Notes: a model not told the origin generated them from the letters alone. 64,000 nt of DNA from Nocardioides flavescens (GCF_009823805.1 NZ_WUEK01000003.1:1-64000), one strand, 5' to 3'; numbered from the stretch's first letter, positions 53,099 through 62,043 are shown. Made by a program: numbers and translations.

Positions 53099-53524
53099 TC
53101 AGCGCACGAACCTGGGCTGTCGGTAGATCCGGGTGCGGTAGTCGTCGGTGGTCGTCGGCGGGAAGAGCTCGACGAAGCCGACCTCGCCGTCCTCCTCCGA
53201 CCACGCCACGCCGCGCCCGGCGACGACGTGGAGCTCGGCGTGGCGACCCTGGCGGGAGCCGAGCGTCTCCTCGTCGGCGCCGAGCACCTGCTCGAGCTCC
53301 TCGGCGGTGAGGTCGCCCAGGGCAGCGGTGCCGACGTAGACGAGCTGCACCTCGCCGTCGCGCACGAAGATGCGCTCCCCGCCGGGGGCGTCGATCACCT
53401 CCACGTCGGTGAGGCTCTGGTAGCCGGAGACCGGCTCGGGCGTCGCATCCTGCGCCGCGAGGACGGTGCGGACCGTGTCGAGGTCGGCCGTGCCGAGGCC
53501 CAGCAGGGTCGTCAGGTCGGTCAT
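53099..53524 (-). CDS. Hypothetical protein next to the DUF4157 gene
   Basis: A 141-aa soluble protein, acidic, beta-rich by eye (GERIFVRDGEVQLVYVGTAAL, and VVAGRGVAWSEEDGEVGFVE near the end). I do not recognise a family. It lies 16 nt downstream of the DUF4157 metallopeptidase gene on the same strand, so it could be co-expressed and might be an immunity, adaptor or chaperone factor; this is speculation from position only. Confidence 0.65.
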   Translation of the reverse strand: MTDLTTLLGLGTADLDTVRTVLAAQDATPEPVSGYQSLTDVEVIDAPGGERIFVRDGEVQLVYVGTAALGDLTAEELEQVLGADEETLGSRQGRHAELHVVAGRGVAWSEEDGEVGFVELFPPTTTDDYRTRIYRQPRFVR

Positions 53525-53540
53525 GGTGGTCGGTCGCTCC

Positions 53541-55301
53541 TCAGGCGGGGATCTTCTCGGCCCCGGTGGGGCTCGTTGCGGTCGTGATGACGGCTTCGAC
53601 CTGGGCGGGCTTCCACGCCTGGACGACCTTCTGGATGAAGTCGGCGCGCTTCGCCGACCGCCTGCGCAGCTCGGGCTCGTTCATGAAGTAGAGCGCGACG
53701 GACTCACAGAGGTCCTCGTTGGCGTTGGTCTTGCCGTAGTTGGTGGGTGGCTCCTCTGCTCCGGCCGTCCCGCTCTCGGTGTTGGCGTCCGTCCAGTAGT
53801 CGAGCGCGGCGACCCACCGGTCGATCTCGAGGGGCGCGATGAGGCCGTGGGCCATCTCGTGCACGGCGGTGGCCAGGATGCCCGAGGCGTTGTCGGGGCC
53901 CGTAGAGGTCTTGTTCCAGATCTCCGGGTCGGAGTAGTTGGTCACCTGCCCGAACAGGCCCATGTTCTTCTCGCCCTTGAAGTACTCGCCGAGTGTCGAG
54001 GTGTCGAGCTTGCCGGTGCTGCTGTTCCTGTCGATCGCCTGCTTGAGCTTGCCCACCGAGGTCACCCCCTGCGCGGAGGTGAGCGTCGAGCCGGCGCGCT
54101 CGGAGCCCAGGATCGGGGCGTAGAAGCTGGCGGCGGACAAGAGGCCGCGCAGCTCCTTCATCTCCCAGACGGCCTCGGAGAGCTTGTCGAGCTCGGTCTG
54201 CAGGACTCTGCTGTACTGCGCCTTGATCCCCGTGCTGGTCTTGCCGGAGTCGACCGTGATCCCGTAGGTGTCCTTCAGCTCGGTGATGATCGCCGCGGCC
54301 TCCTGCTCCTCGGCCGCCGACGCCACTCGCACCTTCTCCTTGCCGATCGTCACCGTGTCCGGGTAGGTCTTCTCGACGACCGGCGCCGTGGTCGGGGCGG
54401 TGGTCGGGGCGGTGGTCGTGCCGGTGGTCGTGCCGGTGGTCGGGGCGGTGGTCGTGCCGGTGGTCGGCTTGGTGGTCGGCTTGGCCTCTGTCGTGGGCTT
54501 CGGCTTGGACTTGCCGCGGACCTTGTCGAGGAACTTGCTGAAGAAGCCCTTGCGCTGGATCAGCGGCGCAGGAGCGGTCAGCGCTTGGCGGCGGACGGCC
54601 CCGAGGTCCTGGCGCGCGGGGGCGTGGGCGGTGCGGTGCACGACGTGGTCTCCGCCGTCGCAGCCGTCGCACCCGCTCGAGGCGCTGGCCGACGCGGCCG
54701 CGGCTGACCCGGAGGCCTGACGGCGGATCGCGCTGAGCGCGGTGTCGGCCATCCGGTCGGCGTCGGCCTCGAGCGGGTCGCCCGCCTCACCGATCGTGAG
54801 CGCCGAGCCGGGGTGGGTGGCCCGACCGCTGTGCTGCTGGACGACGTGGGCGGCCTCGTGGGCGATCAGTCGCTGGCCGGCGGTGCTGGTGGTGTCGAAG
54901 CTGCCCTGGGTGAAGTACATGTCGGTGCCGTGGGTGAAGGCGACCGCCTGCATGGAGCGCGAGATGGTGTCGGCCTCGTGGTCGGTGTGCACGCGCACCG
55001 AGCTGAGGTCGGTGCCGTACTGCTCGCCGAGGGCGTCGGCGAACGAGCCCGAGAACGGGCGGCCGCGCCCGGAGCGGCGCCGCAGGGTCTCGGCGACGTC
55101 GTCGCTGACCGCGGTGCCGCCGAGCGGGTCCTGGGGGCCGCCCCCGCCCGCTCGACGTACGGCGTCCGCGGGCAGCCCCGGCGTCGGTCCGGGTCGGAGG
55201 ATCCCCGGTTCGGCGGCCGCGGGGGCGACGTCGACCGACTGCTCCTGGTCCTGCTGGCGCGCGCTGTCGCGCTCGGGCGGGTGTGACTGGGGCATGGCCA
55301 T
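53541..55301 (-). CDS. DUF4157 protein with second metallopeptidase domain (injection-system cargo-like)
   Basis: About 586 aa from ATG 55301 (ATG 55295 also possible). Residues ~80-190 are a DUF4157 domain: FADALGEQYGTDLSSVRVHT, zinc motif HEAAH at 149-153 followed by VVQQ, and PLEADADRMAD at 176-186. A Cys-rich spot (CDGCDGGD) and a Pro/Thr repeat linker (~268-310) follow. The C-terminal ~270 residues carry a second HExxH, HEMAH at 481-485, with NEDLCESVALYF at 528-539 as likely third ligand. DUF4157 is a marker of cargo of extracellular contractile injection systems. An AAA+ ATPase gene lies upstream; no tail genes are present. Confidence 0.85.
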   Translation of the reverse strand: MAMPQSHPPERDSARQQDQEQSVDVAPAAAEPGILRPGPTPGLPADAVRRAGGGGPQDPLGGTAVSDDVAETLRRRSGRGRPFSGSFADALGEQYGTDLSSVRVHTDHEADTISRSMQAVAFTHGTDMYFTQGSFDTTSTAGQRLIAHEAAHVVQQHSGRATHPGSALTIGEAGDPLEADADRMADTALSAIRRQASGSAAAASASASSGCDGCDGGDHVVHRTAHAPARQDLGAVRRQALTAPAPLIQRKGFFSKFLDKVRGKSKPKPTTEAKPTTKPTTGTTTAPTTGTTTGTTTAPTTAPTTAPVVEKTYPDTVTIGKEKVRVASAAEEQEAAAIITELKDTYGITVDSGKTSTGIKAQYSRVLQTELDKLSEAVWEMKELRGLLSAASFYAPILGSERAGSTLTSAQGVTSVGKLKQAIDRNSSTGKLDTSTLGEYFKGEKNMGLFGQVTNYSDPEIWNKTSTGPDNASGILATAVHEMAHGLIAPLEIDRWVAALDYWTDANTESGTAGAEEPPTNYGKTNANEDLCESVALYFMNEPELRRRSAKRADFIQKVVQAWKPAQVEAVITTATSPTGAEKIPA

Positions 55302-55388
55302 GCACCTCGTGCTCTCGTCCGGCCCGCGGTGGACCACCGCGACCGTACGTCCGGCCCCGGGGCCCGGCAATGGCCTAGCTGGGGGGTC

Positions 55389-57350
55389 TCAGCCGGGCAC
55401 GCCGAAGCCGTCGGCGGGCATCCGCAGCCCGAGCTTCTGGTACACGGAGGGCACCGCCGCGACGAGGTGGCGCATCCCGAGCGGCTCGCCGGCCGCGGTG
55501 GCGTCGTAGACCCCCGCGAGGACGATGTTGCGCAGGTCGCCGCCCGCGACCTCGACGCGCTCGGCGAGGTGGTCGAGCACCACGGGGTCGTCGGGGTCGA
55601 GGTGGGCGACCCGGGAGAGGTGGAGCTCCCACAGCCGGCGACGGGTCGCGACGTCCGGGTCGGGGAAGTGCACCATGAACTGCAGCCGCCGGGTGAACGC
55701 CGCGTCGAGGTTGGCGCGCAGGTTGGTGCACAGGATGGTGAGCCCGTCGAACTGCTCGAGCCGCTGCAGGAGATAGCTCACCTCCTGGTTGGCGTAGCGG
55801 TCGTGGGCGTCCTTGACCTCCGAGCGTTTGCCGAACAGCGCGTCGGCCTCGTCGAAGAACAGGACGACGTTCATGCTCTCGGCCTGGTCGAAGATGCGCT
55901 CGAGGTTCTTCTCGGTCTCGCCGATGTACTTGTCGACGACCTGGGAGAGGTTGACCTGGAACAGGTCGAGCTCGAGCTCGCCGGCGATGACGCTCGCCGA
56001 GAGGGTCTTGCCCGTGCCGGGCCCGCCGCTGAACAGCGCCGCGATGCCGCCGCCCTTGCGCTCGGCGGTGAACATCCCGCTGCGGTCGAGGGCCTGGTCG
56101 TGGTGGCGGGCCCAGGCGACGATGCGCCGCAGCTGCGCCTCCTGGGTCGGCGGGAGCACGAGGTCCTCGAAGCCGACCGTCGGGCGCTTGCCGCCCACGA
56201 GCGAGCCGCCGACGACCCGGGCGGCGCCCAGCACGTCGAGGGGTGCGTCGGGGCCGGCGTCGTGGGCGAGCGCGAGCACCCGGGAGTAGGAGTCGACCTG
56301 GGTGGCCTGCTCGGGACTCAGGCGCAGGGCGCCGAAGCCGTCGGGCGGTGCGGTGCCGGTCAGGCCCTCCCAGAGCCGGCGGCGCTGGGTCGCGGTCAGG
56401 CGTGGGGCGTCGACGGTCAGCGGGTGCTGTGGGAGCCAGGTGGCGTCCCAGGCCTGCCGCCCCACGAGCAGGACGGGCACCGGGGTCGCCTCGAGCGTGG
56501 CCAGCGCTCGCCGCAGGGCCACCGAGCCGAGCGGGTCCGCGCCCAGCACGACCAGGCCCACGCCGCGCAGGGCCGCCTCCCGCGCGGCGGCGCCCACGGT
56601 CGCGCCGAGCGCGTGGGCCGTGACCCGCGAGAGGTCGACGGTGAGCCGGCCCAGACCGAGGGCGGCCAGGGCGCCGGCGGCGAGCGAGGCGCCCGCCGTG
56701 CCGGCCGCGGAACGCACCCAGACCAGGGAGGCTCCGGCGGCCAGGGCCCGCACCACCGGAGCGCCCTCGGTCAGCTCGAGGGGCACCGTCGGGACGACGG
56801 CGTCCGCCAGCAGCGCCTCCAGCACCTCGGCGCCGGCGAGGTGCGCGACCACCCGGTCCGGCACGGCGAGCTCGCGCAGCAGCCACGGTCCGTCGCCCCG
56901 GACCTCCACCAGGCCGTGGAGCCGCAGCGGGCCGGAGTCGCTGAGGAAGGCGAAGCCGTGGGGCGAGGTGGTCGGCAGCCCGCTCAGCTCGAGCCCGAGA
57001 CCGACGCTGGCGCCCAGGGCGCCGTCGGAGCCGCGGAGCAGACCGAAGACGAGGGCCAGGTTGGCGTCGAGGTCGGCCGCGGCGGCGGCGAGCAGGAGAT
57101 CGGCCTCCGGCTCGGTCAACCCGAAGAGCTCGGCGAGCGAGTCGAGCCGTTCGGCGAGGCGGGCGTCCGCCTCCTCGTCGTACGACGTCGAGAGGACCTG
57201 CAACGCGGCCGTCGCCCGGGCGTCCTGGGTCTCGAAGGCCGTCGTGCGTCGCTGGACCGCGGCCTCGGCGCGCTGGGTGAGGCCGGCCAGGCCGGCCGGG
57301 CCGGCCAGGCCGTCCGGGCCGTCCGGGCCGTCCGCGGCACCTGAGGTCAC
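55389..57350 (-). CDS. AAA+ ATPase of the contractile-injection-system type
   Basis: A 653-aa protein. The N-terminal ~380 residues hold a Gly/Pro/Asp-Gly repeat start, a helical domain (LAELFGLTEPEADLLLAAAA) and a degenerate ATPase-like module. The C-terminal AAA+ module is intact: Walker A GGPGTGKT (442-449), Walker B VVLFFDEADALFGKRS (Asp500-Glu501), sensor ILCTNLRANLDAAFTRRL with the Arg finger. This two-part layout is that of the ATPase in extracellular contractile injection loci. TAGGGT lies 6 nt before GTG 57350. It is 87 nt upstream of the DUF4157 gene. Confidence 0.87.
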   Translation of the reverse strand: MTSGAADGPDGPDGLAGPAGLAGLTQRAEAAVQRRTTAFETQDARATAALQVLSTSYDEEADARLAERLDSLAELFGLTEPEADLLLAAAAADLDANLALVFGLLRGSDGALGASVGLGLELSGLPTTSPHGFAFLSDSGPLRLHGLVEVRGDGPWLLRELAVPDRVVAHLAGAEVLEALLADAVVPTVPLELTEGAPVVRALAAGASLVWVRSAAGTAGASLAAGALAALGLGRLTVDLSRVTAHALGATVGAAAREAALRGVGLVVLGADPLGSVALRRALATLEATPVPVLLVGRQAWDATWLPQHPLTVDAPRLTATQRRRLWEGLTGTAPPDGFGALRLSPEQATQVDSYSRVLALAHDAGPDAPLDVLGAARVVGGSLVGGKRPTVGFEDLVLPPTQEAQLRRIVAWARHHDQALDRSGMFTAERKGGGIAALFSGGPGTGKTLSASVIAGELELDLFQVNLSQVVDKYIGETEKNLERIFDQAESMNVVLFFDEADALFGKRSEVKDAHDRYANQEVSYLLQRLEQFDGLTILCTNLRANLDAAFTRRLQFMVHFPDPDVATRRRLWELHLSRVAHLDPDDPVVLDHLAERVEVAGGDLRNIVLAGVYDATAAGEPLGMRHLVAAVPSVYQKLGLRMPADGFGVPG

Positions 57351-57384
57351 GCGGGCACCCTAAGGGCTCTCGGGCGACGCGAGG

Positions 57385-58353
57385 TCAGGCGATGAGCAGG
57401 ATCTTGCCCGAGTGGCTGCCCGACTCCATCAGCGCGTGGGCGCGGCCCGCCTCCTCGAGCGGGATCTTCTCGTGCACGAGGGTGCGCACCCGGCCGGAGG
57501 AGACCAGCGGCCAGACGTGCTCGACGACCTCGGCGCAGATCGCGGCCTTCTGCTCGGTGGGGCGGGAGCGCAGCGTCGTGGCGATCACCGAGCCGCGCTT
57601 GCGCAGCAGGGCGCCCAGGTCGAGCTCGGCCTTGACCCCGCCCTGCATCCCGATGACGACGAGGCGGCCGCTCTCGGCGAGGGCGTCGACGTTGCGCGCG
57701 AGGTACTTCGCGCCCATGTTGTCGAGAATGACGTCGACGCCGCCGAGGCCCTTCACGACCTCGACGAAGTCCTCCTCGTGGTAGTCGATCGCGACCTCCG
57801 CGCCGAGCGAGCGGCACAGCTCCCGCTTCTCCTCCGACCCGGCGGTCGTGAGCACCCGGTGACCGAGCGCGGCCGCCAGCTGGATCGCGAAGGTGCCGAT
57901 GCCGCCGGCCCCGCCGTGCACCAGCAGGCTCTCGCCCTCGGCGAGGCGGGCGGTCATCCAGACGTTGGACCAGACCGTGGCCGCGACCTCCGGCAGCGAG
58001 GCCGCGTCGACCAGCGAGACGCCCTCGGGCACCGGCAGCAGCTGACCCTGGGGTACGGCGACGCGGGTGGCGTAGCCCCCGGCGGCGAGCAGCGCGCAGG
58101 CCTGGTCGCCGACCGACCAGCCGTCGACTCCCTCGCCGACCGCGGCGACCGTGCCGCTGCACTCCATGCCGAGCACGTCGGACGCACCCGGCGGAGGCGG
58201 GTAGTGCCCCTGCCGCTGCAGCAGGTCGGCCCGGTTGAGCCCCGCCGCGGCCACGTCGAGGACGACCTCGCCGGGTCCGGCCTCCGGGTCGGGCAGGTCC
58301 TCCAGGACCAGGGTCTCGGGGCCGCCCCCGGCTCCGGCGCGCACGGCCCGCAT
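57385..58353 (-). CDS. NAD(P)H-quinone oxidoreductase, zinc-independent MDR family
   Basis: A 322-aa enzyme like the PIG3/QorA group. N-terminal GLNRADLLQRQGHYPPPPG and ECSGTVAAVGEGV form the substrate half, and LLVHGGAGGIGTFAIQLA is the NADPH-binding loop. Zinc ligands of alcohol dehydrogenases are absent. Its ATG overlaps the last base of the DUF6457 stop, so the two are coupled. Confidence 0.93.
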   Translation of the reverse strand: MRAVRAGAGGGPETLVLEDLPDPEAGPGEVVLDVAAAGLNRADLLQRQGHYPPPPGASDVLGMECSGTVAAVGEGVDGWSVGDQACALLAAGGYATRVAVPQGQLLPVPEGVSLVDAASLPEVAATVWSNVWMTARLAEGESLLVHGGAGGIGTFAIQLAAALGHRVLTTAGSEEKRELCRSLGAEVAIDYHEEDFVEVVKGLGGVDVILDNMGAKYLARNVDALAESGRLVVIGMQGGVKAELDLGALLRKRGSVIATTLRSRPTEQKAAICAEVVEHVWPLVSSGRVRTLVHEKIPLEEAGRAHALMESGSHSGKILLIA

Positions 58354-58733
58354 CAGACGCGGTCCTGGGCGAGGGTGTCAGCAGGCTCGTCGGTGGGCAC
58401 CTCGTCATCCTCGCCGACCGGCTCGTCCACCAGCCCGGCGGGGAGCTCGTCGGGCACCTCGACGTCCACCTCCTCCGCGTCCACCGCTCCGGCCGGCCGG
58501 TCCCAGCCCTCCGCGAGGGCCTGGGCGCGCGCCGCGAGCTCCTCGACCTGCTGCGGCTTCGCGTCCTGCGCGCCCGCCGCGACCCCGAGCAGGTACGCCG
58601 TGACCGGGGCGGCCAGGTGCTCGACGTTCTTCGCCGCCACCCGGGTGAGGTCGGCGAGGAGCCCCTCGTCGACCTCTACGTCCTCGAGATCCAGCGCATC
58701 GCACAGCTCGTCGATCCAGTCGTGGAGGTTCAC
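58353..58733 (-). CDS. DUF6457 family protein
   Basis: A 126-aa protein opening NLHDWIDELCDALDLED, then VAAKNVEHLAAPVTAYLLGV and ARAQALAEGWDRP, the conserved pattern of this small family often encoded near molybdenum-cofactor genes (a mobA-like gene follows upstream at 59035). The last ~45 residues are an acidic disordered tail. GAATCT lies 7 nt before GTG 58733; two earlier GTGs are in frame. Confidence 0.8.
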   Translation of the reverse strand: MNLHDWIDELCDALDLEDVEVDEGLLADLTRVAAKNVEHLAAPVTAYLLGVAAGAQDAKPQQVEELAARAQALAEGWDRPAGAVDAEEVDVEVPDELPAGLVDEPVGEDDEVPTDEPADTLAQDRV

Positions 58734-58803
58734 GACCACCAGATTCCTCCGCCGACCCCGGCCGTGCAAGTGACCTCTGCTGTGTCCCTCTGGTGCGGCC
58801 CTG

Positions 58804-59011
58804 GCGTCGACAGTCGAGCTTCCAGCACCACCAGGTGACCGGAATGTTCGACTGTCGACGCTCAGACCTGCCGGCGGGGCCGGCCCAGGGACTGTGCAAC
58901 TTCCAGGTCATCAGGTGACTCAGAAGTTGCACAGACGCCTGGACGGACCGGCCCCGTCGTCGACAGTCGAACTTTCAGGCCCACCAGGTGACCGGAAAGT
59001 TCGACTGTCGA
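58804..59011. repeat. Family D array of three related hairpins
   Basis: Three palindromic units with a shared centre CAGGTGAC: 58804-58861 and 58960-59011 have arms around GTCGACAGTCGA, and 58892-58934 has arms around CTGTGCAACTTC / GAAGTTGCACAG. Arms differ between the middle and outer units yet pair fully within each. The two spacers (GGGGCCGG, CCGGCCCC) are also mutually complementary. This fills the 301-bp gap between DUF6457 and mobA; no protein is encoded. Confidence 0.8.
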
Positions 59012-59034
59012 TGCCAGGGCGGGCGGCATGGGCC

Positions 59035-59601
59035 TCAGAGCCGCTGCCGGAGGTCGGCGAGGTCGTCCCAGGTGTCGACGTCGCGGTGCTCGTCGCCGAC
59101 GGAGGGGACGGGTGTCAGGTCGAGGGGGGCGAGGAGGCGGCGCAGGGGCATGCCGTGCGGGTCGGGCGGGCGCACCGCGTCGAGACGACCCAGGTCGAGG
59201 GCCATCGCCAGGGCACGCCGGCCGTCGAGTCCGACCAGCGCGGCGCCGTCGCCGCCCGCGGCGGCGGTGACCAGGCGGGCGACCGTCGCGGGGCCGACCA
59301 GGGGCATGTCGCAGGCGAGGACCACCACGAGCTCGGGATGGCCGGTCAAGGCGTCGCAACCCGCGAGCAGCCCGGCGACCGGACCGCCGCCGGGCGGGTC
59401 CTCGCGGGTGAAGCGGACCGGGCGGGGCGTCGCCACGTGATCGCCCACCACGACCACCTCGGTGGCCCGCTCGAGCGCCGCGAGGGTCCACGCGAGCAGC
59501 GGCCGTCCCGCGAGCTCCAGGGTCGCCTTGTCGGCGCCGCCCAGACGCGCACCGGTGCCGCCGGTGAGCACCACCGCGGCGTACGGGTCGGAGGCGGGCA
59601 C
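59035..59601 (-). CDS. mobA: MobA-like molybdenum cofactor guanylyltransferase
   Basis: A 188-aa nucleotidyltransferase. AAVVLTGGTGARLGGADKATLEL is the GTP-binding loop (residues 8-30), and VVVLACDMPLVGPATV holds the metal-binding Asp. The sequence ends WDDLADLRQRL. The start GTG 59601 lies 26 nt from the divergent nitrilase gene. The DUF6457 gene downstream on the same strand supports a cofactor role. Confidence 0.88.
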   Translation of the reverse strand: MPASDPYAAVVLTGGTGARLGGADKATLELAGRPLLAWTLAALERATEVVVVGDHVATPRPVRFTREDPPGGGPVAGLLAGCDALTGHPELVVVLACDMPLVGPATVARLVTAAAGGDGAALVGLDGRRALAMALDLGRLDAVRPPDPHGMPLRRLLAPLDLTPVPSVGDEHRDVDTWDDLADLRQRL

Positions 59602-59627
59602 GTCGCTCAGCCTGGCACGCTGGGGGC

Positions 59628-60431
59628 GTGAGCTCGCTGTCCGTCACCGTCGTGCAGGTCGCCTCGAGCCTCGACCCCGAGGTCAACCGCGACCGGCTCG
59701 CGAGCCAGGTGGGAGACGGCGCCGACCTCGTGGTCCTCCCCGAGGCCGCTGCCCGCGACTTCGGCCCGGCCGGCTCCGACGTCAGTGCGTACGCCGAGAC
59801 CCTCGACGGGCCGTTCGCCTCCGAGGTCGCCCGGCTGGCCGCCGACCGCACGACGACCGTGGTGGCCGGGATGTTCGAGCGCTCCGACGACCCGGCTCGG
59901 CCCTGGAACACCCTGGTGGTCCGCGGGGCCGCCGAGGCGGCGTACCGCAAGATCCACCTCTACGACTCCTTCGGCTACCGCGAGAGCGACGCTCTCACCG
60001 CGGGCCGGCTCGAGCCGGTCGTGGTGGAGGTCCCCGCGCGCGGGGACGGGGCGGCCGAGCCGTTCCGGGTCGGACTGATGACCTGCTACGACCTCCGCTT
60101 CCCCGAGCACGCCCGGCTGCTCGTCGACGGCGGCGCGGAGGTGCTGGTCGTGCCGTCCGCCTGGGTCGCGGGGTCCCGCAAACTCGACCACTGGCGCACG
60201 CTGGTGCGCGCCCGGGCCATCGAGAACACCGTGTACGTCGTCGCCGCCGCCCAGTCGGGGCCCCGCTACACCGGCCACTCGCTGGTGGTCGACCCGCTGG
60301 GGGACGTGCTGGCCGAGGCGGGAGAGGGCGACGAGACGCTGGGGGCGACGCTGGAGCGCGACGTGCTCGACGACGCCCGGCGCACCAACCCCTCCCTCGC
60401 CAACCGCCGGCTGCCGCCCACCGCTCTGTAA
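59628..60431 (+). CDS. Carbon-nitrogen hydrolase (nitrilase superfamily)
   Basis: A 267-aa amidase-type enzyme with the triad Glu39 (VVLPEAAARD), Lys108 (AYRKIHLYDSFGY) and Cys153 (MTCYDLRFPEHARLL). The sequence resembles Nit-type omega-amidases/deaminated-glutathione amidases more than true nitrilases. Substrate not proven. Confidence 0.92.
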   Translation: MSSLSVTVVQVASSLDPEVNRDRLASQVGDGADLVVLPEAAARDFGPAGSDVSAYAETLDGPFASEVARLAADRTTTVVAGMFERSDDPARPWNTLVVRGAAEAAYRKIHLYDSFGYRESDALTAGRLEPVVVEVPARGDGAAEPFRVGLMTCYDLRFPEHARLLVDGGAEVLVVPSAWVAGSRKLDHWRTLVRARAIENTVYVVAAAQSGPRYTGHSLVVDPLGDVLAEAGEGDETLGATLERDVLDDARRTNPSLANRRLPPTAL

Positions 60432-60442
60432 CCTGTGGTGTC

Positions 60443-61663
60443 GTGCCACGGACCGCTCCCCGACGCCGCGCGACGCGCGACGGACGCTCCCGCGGTGCCA
60501 GCGGCGCTCGGGCCACGACCCCCGAGCCGGCGTACGTCGAGGACGCCGCCGCCCCGGTGAGCGGCGAGACCACCGGCCCGCTGGCCCCGGTCGCGCCGCC
60601 CGAGCCCGGCGAGGCGGTGCACGAGGAGGTCGTCGCCGGCGCCCCGACCGGGTCGGCGCCCGAGGTGACGGTCACCGTCCCCGACGCCGAGCCGGTGAGC
60701 AGCCGGCTCCTCGTCCTGCTCTGGCTGCTCGTCGTCGGCGCCGGGCTCGCCGCCCTCGTCTGCTCGCTCGCCTCGGTCGGCCCGGACTGGCTCGACGGGG
60801 TCGGCGCCACCGCCGTCGTGACGGCGTACTCCTGGGCCCTGGCCGCGCGCACCGGCGGCCGCCCGGTCGTCTTCGGAGCGCTCGCGCTCGTGCTCGGGGT
60901 GGTCGTGCTGGCCCTCGACCGCGACGCGCTGCGCACCGGCGCCGCGGTCATGACCTGCCTGGTCTCAGCGGTGCTCGGGGTGATGGCGACGACCCCGGCC
61001 GTGCGGTTCGTGCAGGCGGCGCGCGAGTGCGTCATCGCGCTGCTGATCGCCGCGGTCGGCGCGATGGCGACGGTCGGCTTCGACCCGGTGCTGTCGGTGG
61101 TCCGCTTCGAGTACACGACGCTCGGCCTCGCCCTCGTCGGTGCGTTCGCGGTCGTGCACCGGCTCGGCGCGGGTCTGCACGGCCTCGGACGCCGCGGCGT
61201 CGTCGGGGTGCTGATCGGCGCCCTCGTGCTCGGCGCGACCCTGCTCTACGCCGAGCTGCTGCGCCGCTACGGCTCCGCCGGCCTGGTGGAGAGCCTCCTG
61301 GACGGTGTGCGCTGGAGCCGCGAGCACCTCGGGGCCTTCCCGCGCCCCATCGAGACCGTGCTGGGTGTCCCCGCCCTCGTCTGGGGCTGCCACATGCGGG
61401 CCCGGCGCCGGCAGGGCTGGTGGCTCTGCGCCTTCGGTGTCGCCGCCACGACGCCCGTCGCCAACGCACTGGTCAACCCGTCGATCTCGCTCCTCGAGTG
61501 CGCGCTGTCGGTGGTCTACGGCCTCGTCATCGGGCTGGCGCTCGGCTACGCCGTCATCCGCGTCGACCTGGCCCTCACCGGCTCCCGCGGTCAGGGAGGG
61601 CGCCGGCTCGAGGAGGCGGGCGCCGTACGCCCCGAGCCGCCGCGCACGGCCGCACTGCTGTGA
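60443..61663 (+). CDS. Polytopic membrane protein of unknown function
   Basis: A 406-aa protein. A ~85-residue basic then acidic, Pro-rich cytosolic leader precedes about 8-9 hydrophobic helices (e.g. LLVLLWLLVVGAGLAALVC, VVFGALALVLGVVVLALD, VVYGLVIGLALGYAVIRVD). No transporter motif is seen. The first GTG, 60443, is used; TAACCT lies 8 nt upstream. Confidence 0.72.
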   Translation: MPRTAPRRRATRDGRSRGASGARATTPEPAYVEDAAAPVSGETTGPLAPVAPPEPGEAVHEEVVAGAPTGSAPEVTVTVPDAEPVSSRLLVLLWLLVVGAGLAALVCSLASVGPDWLDGVGATAVVTAYSWALAARTGGRPVVFGALALVLGVVVLALDRDALRTGAAVMTCLVSAVLGVMATTPAVRFVQAARECVIALLIAAVGAMATVGFDPVLSVVRFEYTTLGLALVGAFAVVHRLGAGLHGLGRRGVVGVLIGALVLGATLLYAELLRRYGSAGLVESLLDGVRWSREHLGAFPRPIETVLGVPALVWGCHMRARRRQGWWLCAFGVAATTPVANALVNPSISLLECALSVVYGLVIGLALGYAVIRVDLALTGSRGQGGRRLEEAGAVRPEPPRTAALL

Positions 61664-61699
61664 CGCGCCGGTAGGGCTCAGGCCCGATAGGTTGCTCGC

Positions 61700-61933
61700 A
61701 TGGCCCGCGAACGAGTGTCCGAGATCCTCGCCGAGATGGTGGCCAACGTGCTCACCGTCGACGTCGCCGAGGGCGACCGGGTCGAGGTCGGCGACACCGT
61801 GGTGCTGCTTGAGTCGATGAAGATGGAGATCCCGGTCATCGCCGAGCACGCCGGCACCGTGCGCGCCGTGAAGGTCGCGCCGGCCGACGTCGTCCAGGAG
61901 GGCGACGTGCTGGTCGAGCTGCTGCTCGGCTGA
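61700..61933 (+). CDS. Stand-alone biotinyl/lipoyl carrier domain protein
   Basis: A 77-aa single biotinyl domain with the attachment Lys41 in LLESMKMEIPV. Such free carriers serve actinobacterial acyl-CoA carboxylases lacking a fused carrier. TAGGTT lies 6 nt before ATG 61700 (leaderless). It ends just before a tRNA gene on the other strand. Confidence 0.93.
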   Translation: MARERVSEILAEMVANVLTVDVAEGDRVEVGDTVVLLESMKMEIPVIAEHAGTVRAVKVAPADVVQEGDVLVELLLG

Positions 61934-61954
61934 GACTCAGCGGAGAGCGTTCGG

Positions 61955-62043
61955 CAGAGGGGGCGGGATTCGAACCCGCGGCTGACATCTCTGCCAGCGA
62001 CCGCTTTCAAGGCGGTTCCGATCGGCCACTCCGGCACCCCTCC
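61955..62043 (-). tRNA. tRNA-Ser (anticodon TGA)
   Basis: An 89-nt class II tRNA. Acceptor GGAGGGG pairs with CCCCTCT, anticodon loop CTTGAAA lies in the stem ACCGC/GCGGT, the long variable arm follows, and the T arm is GCGGGTTCGAATCCCGC. CCA is not encoded. Reads UCA/UCG-type codons. Confidence 0.95.

Noticed and set aside
54388..54490. Tandem GTCGGGGCGGTGGTC-like repeat
   Set aside because: It encodes the Pro/Thr linker of the DUF4157 protein; simple coding repeat.
57270..57345. GGCCGTCCG tandem repeat
   Set aside because: It encodes the Gly/Pro/Asp-rich N-terminus of the AAA+ ATPase and shows no sign of an independent element.
58804..59011. Possible CRISPR array in the three-hairpin region
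   Set aside because: The units are not direct repeats of constant sequence, spacings are irregular and no cas gene is present.
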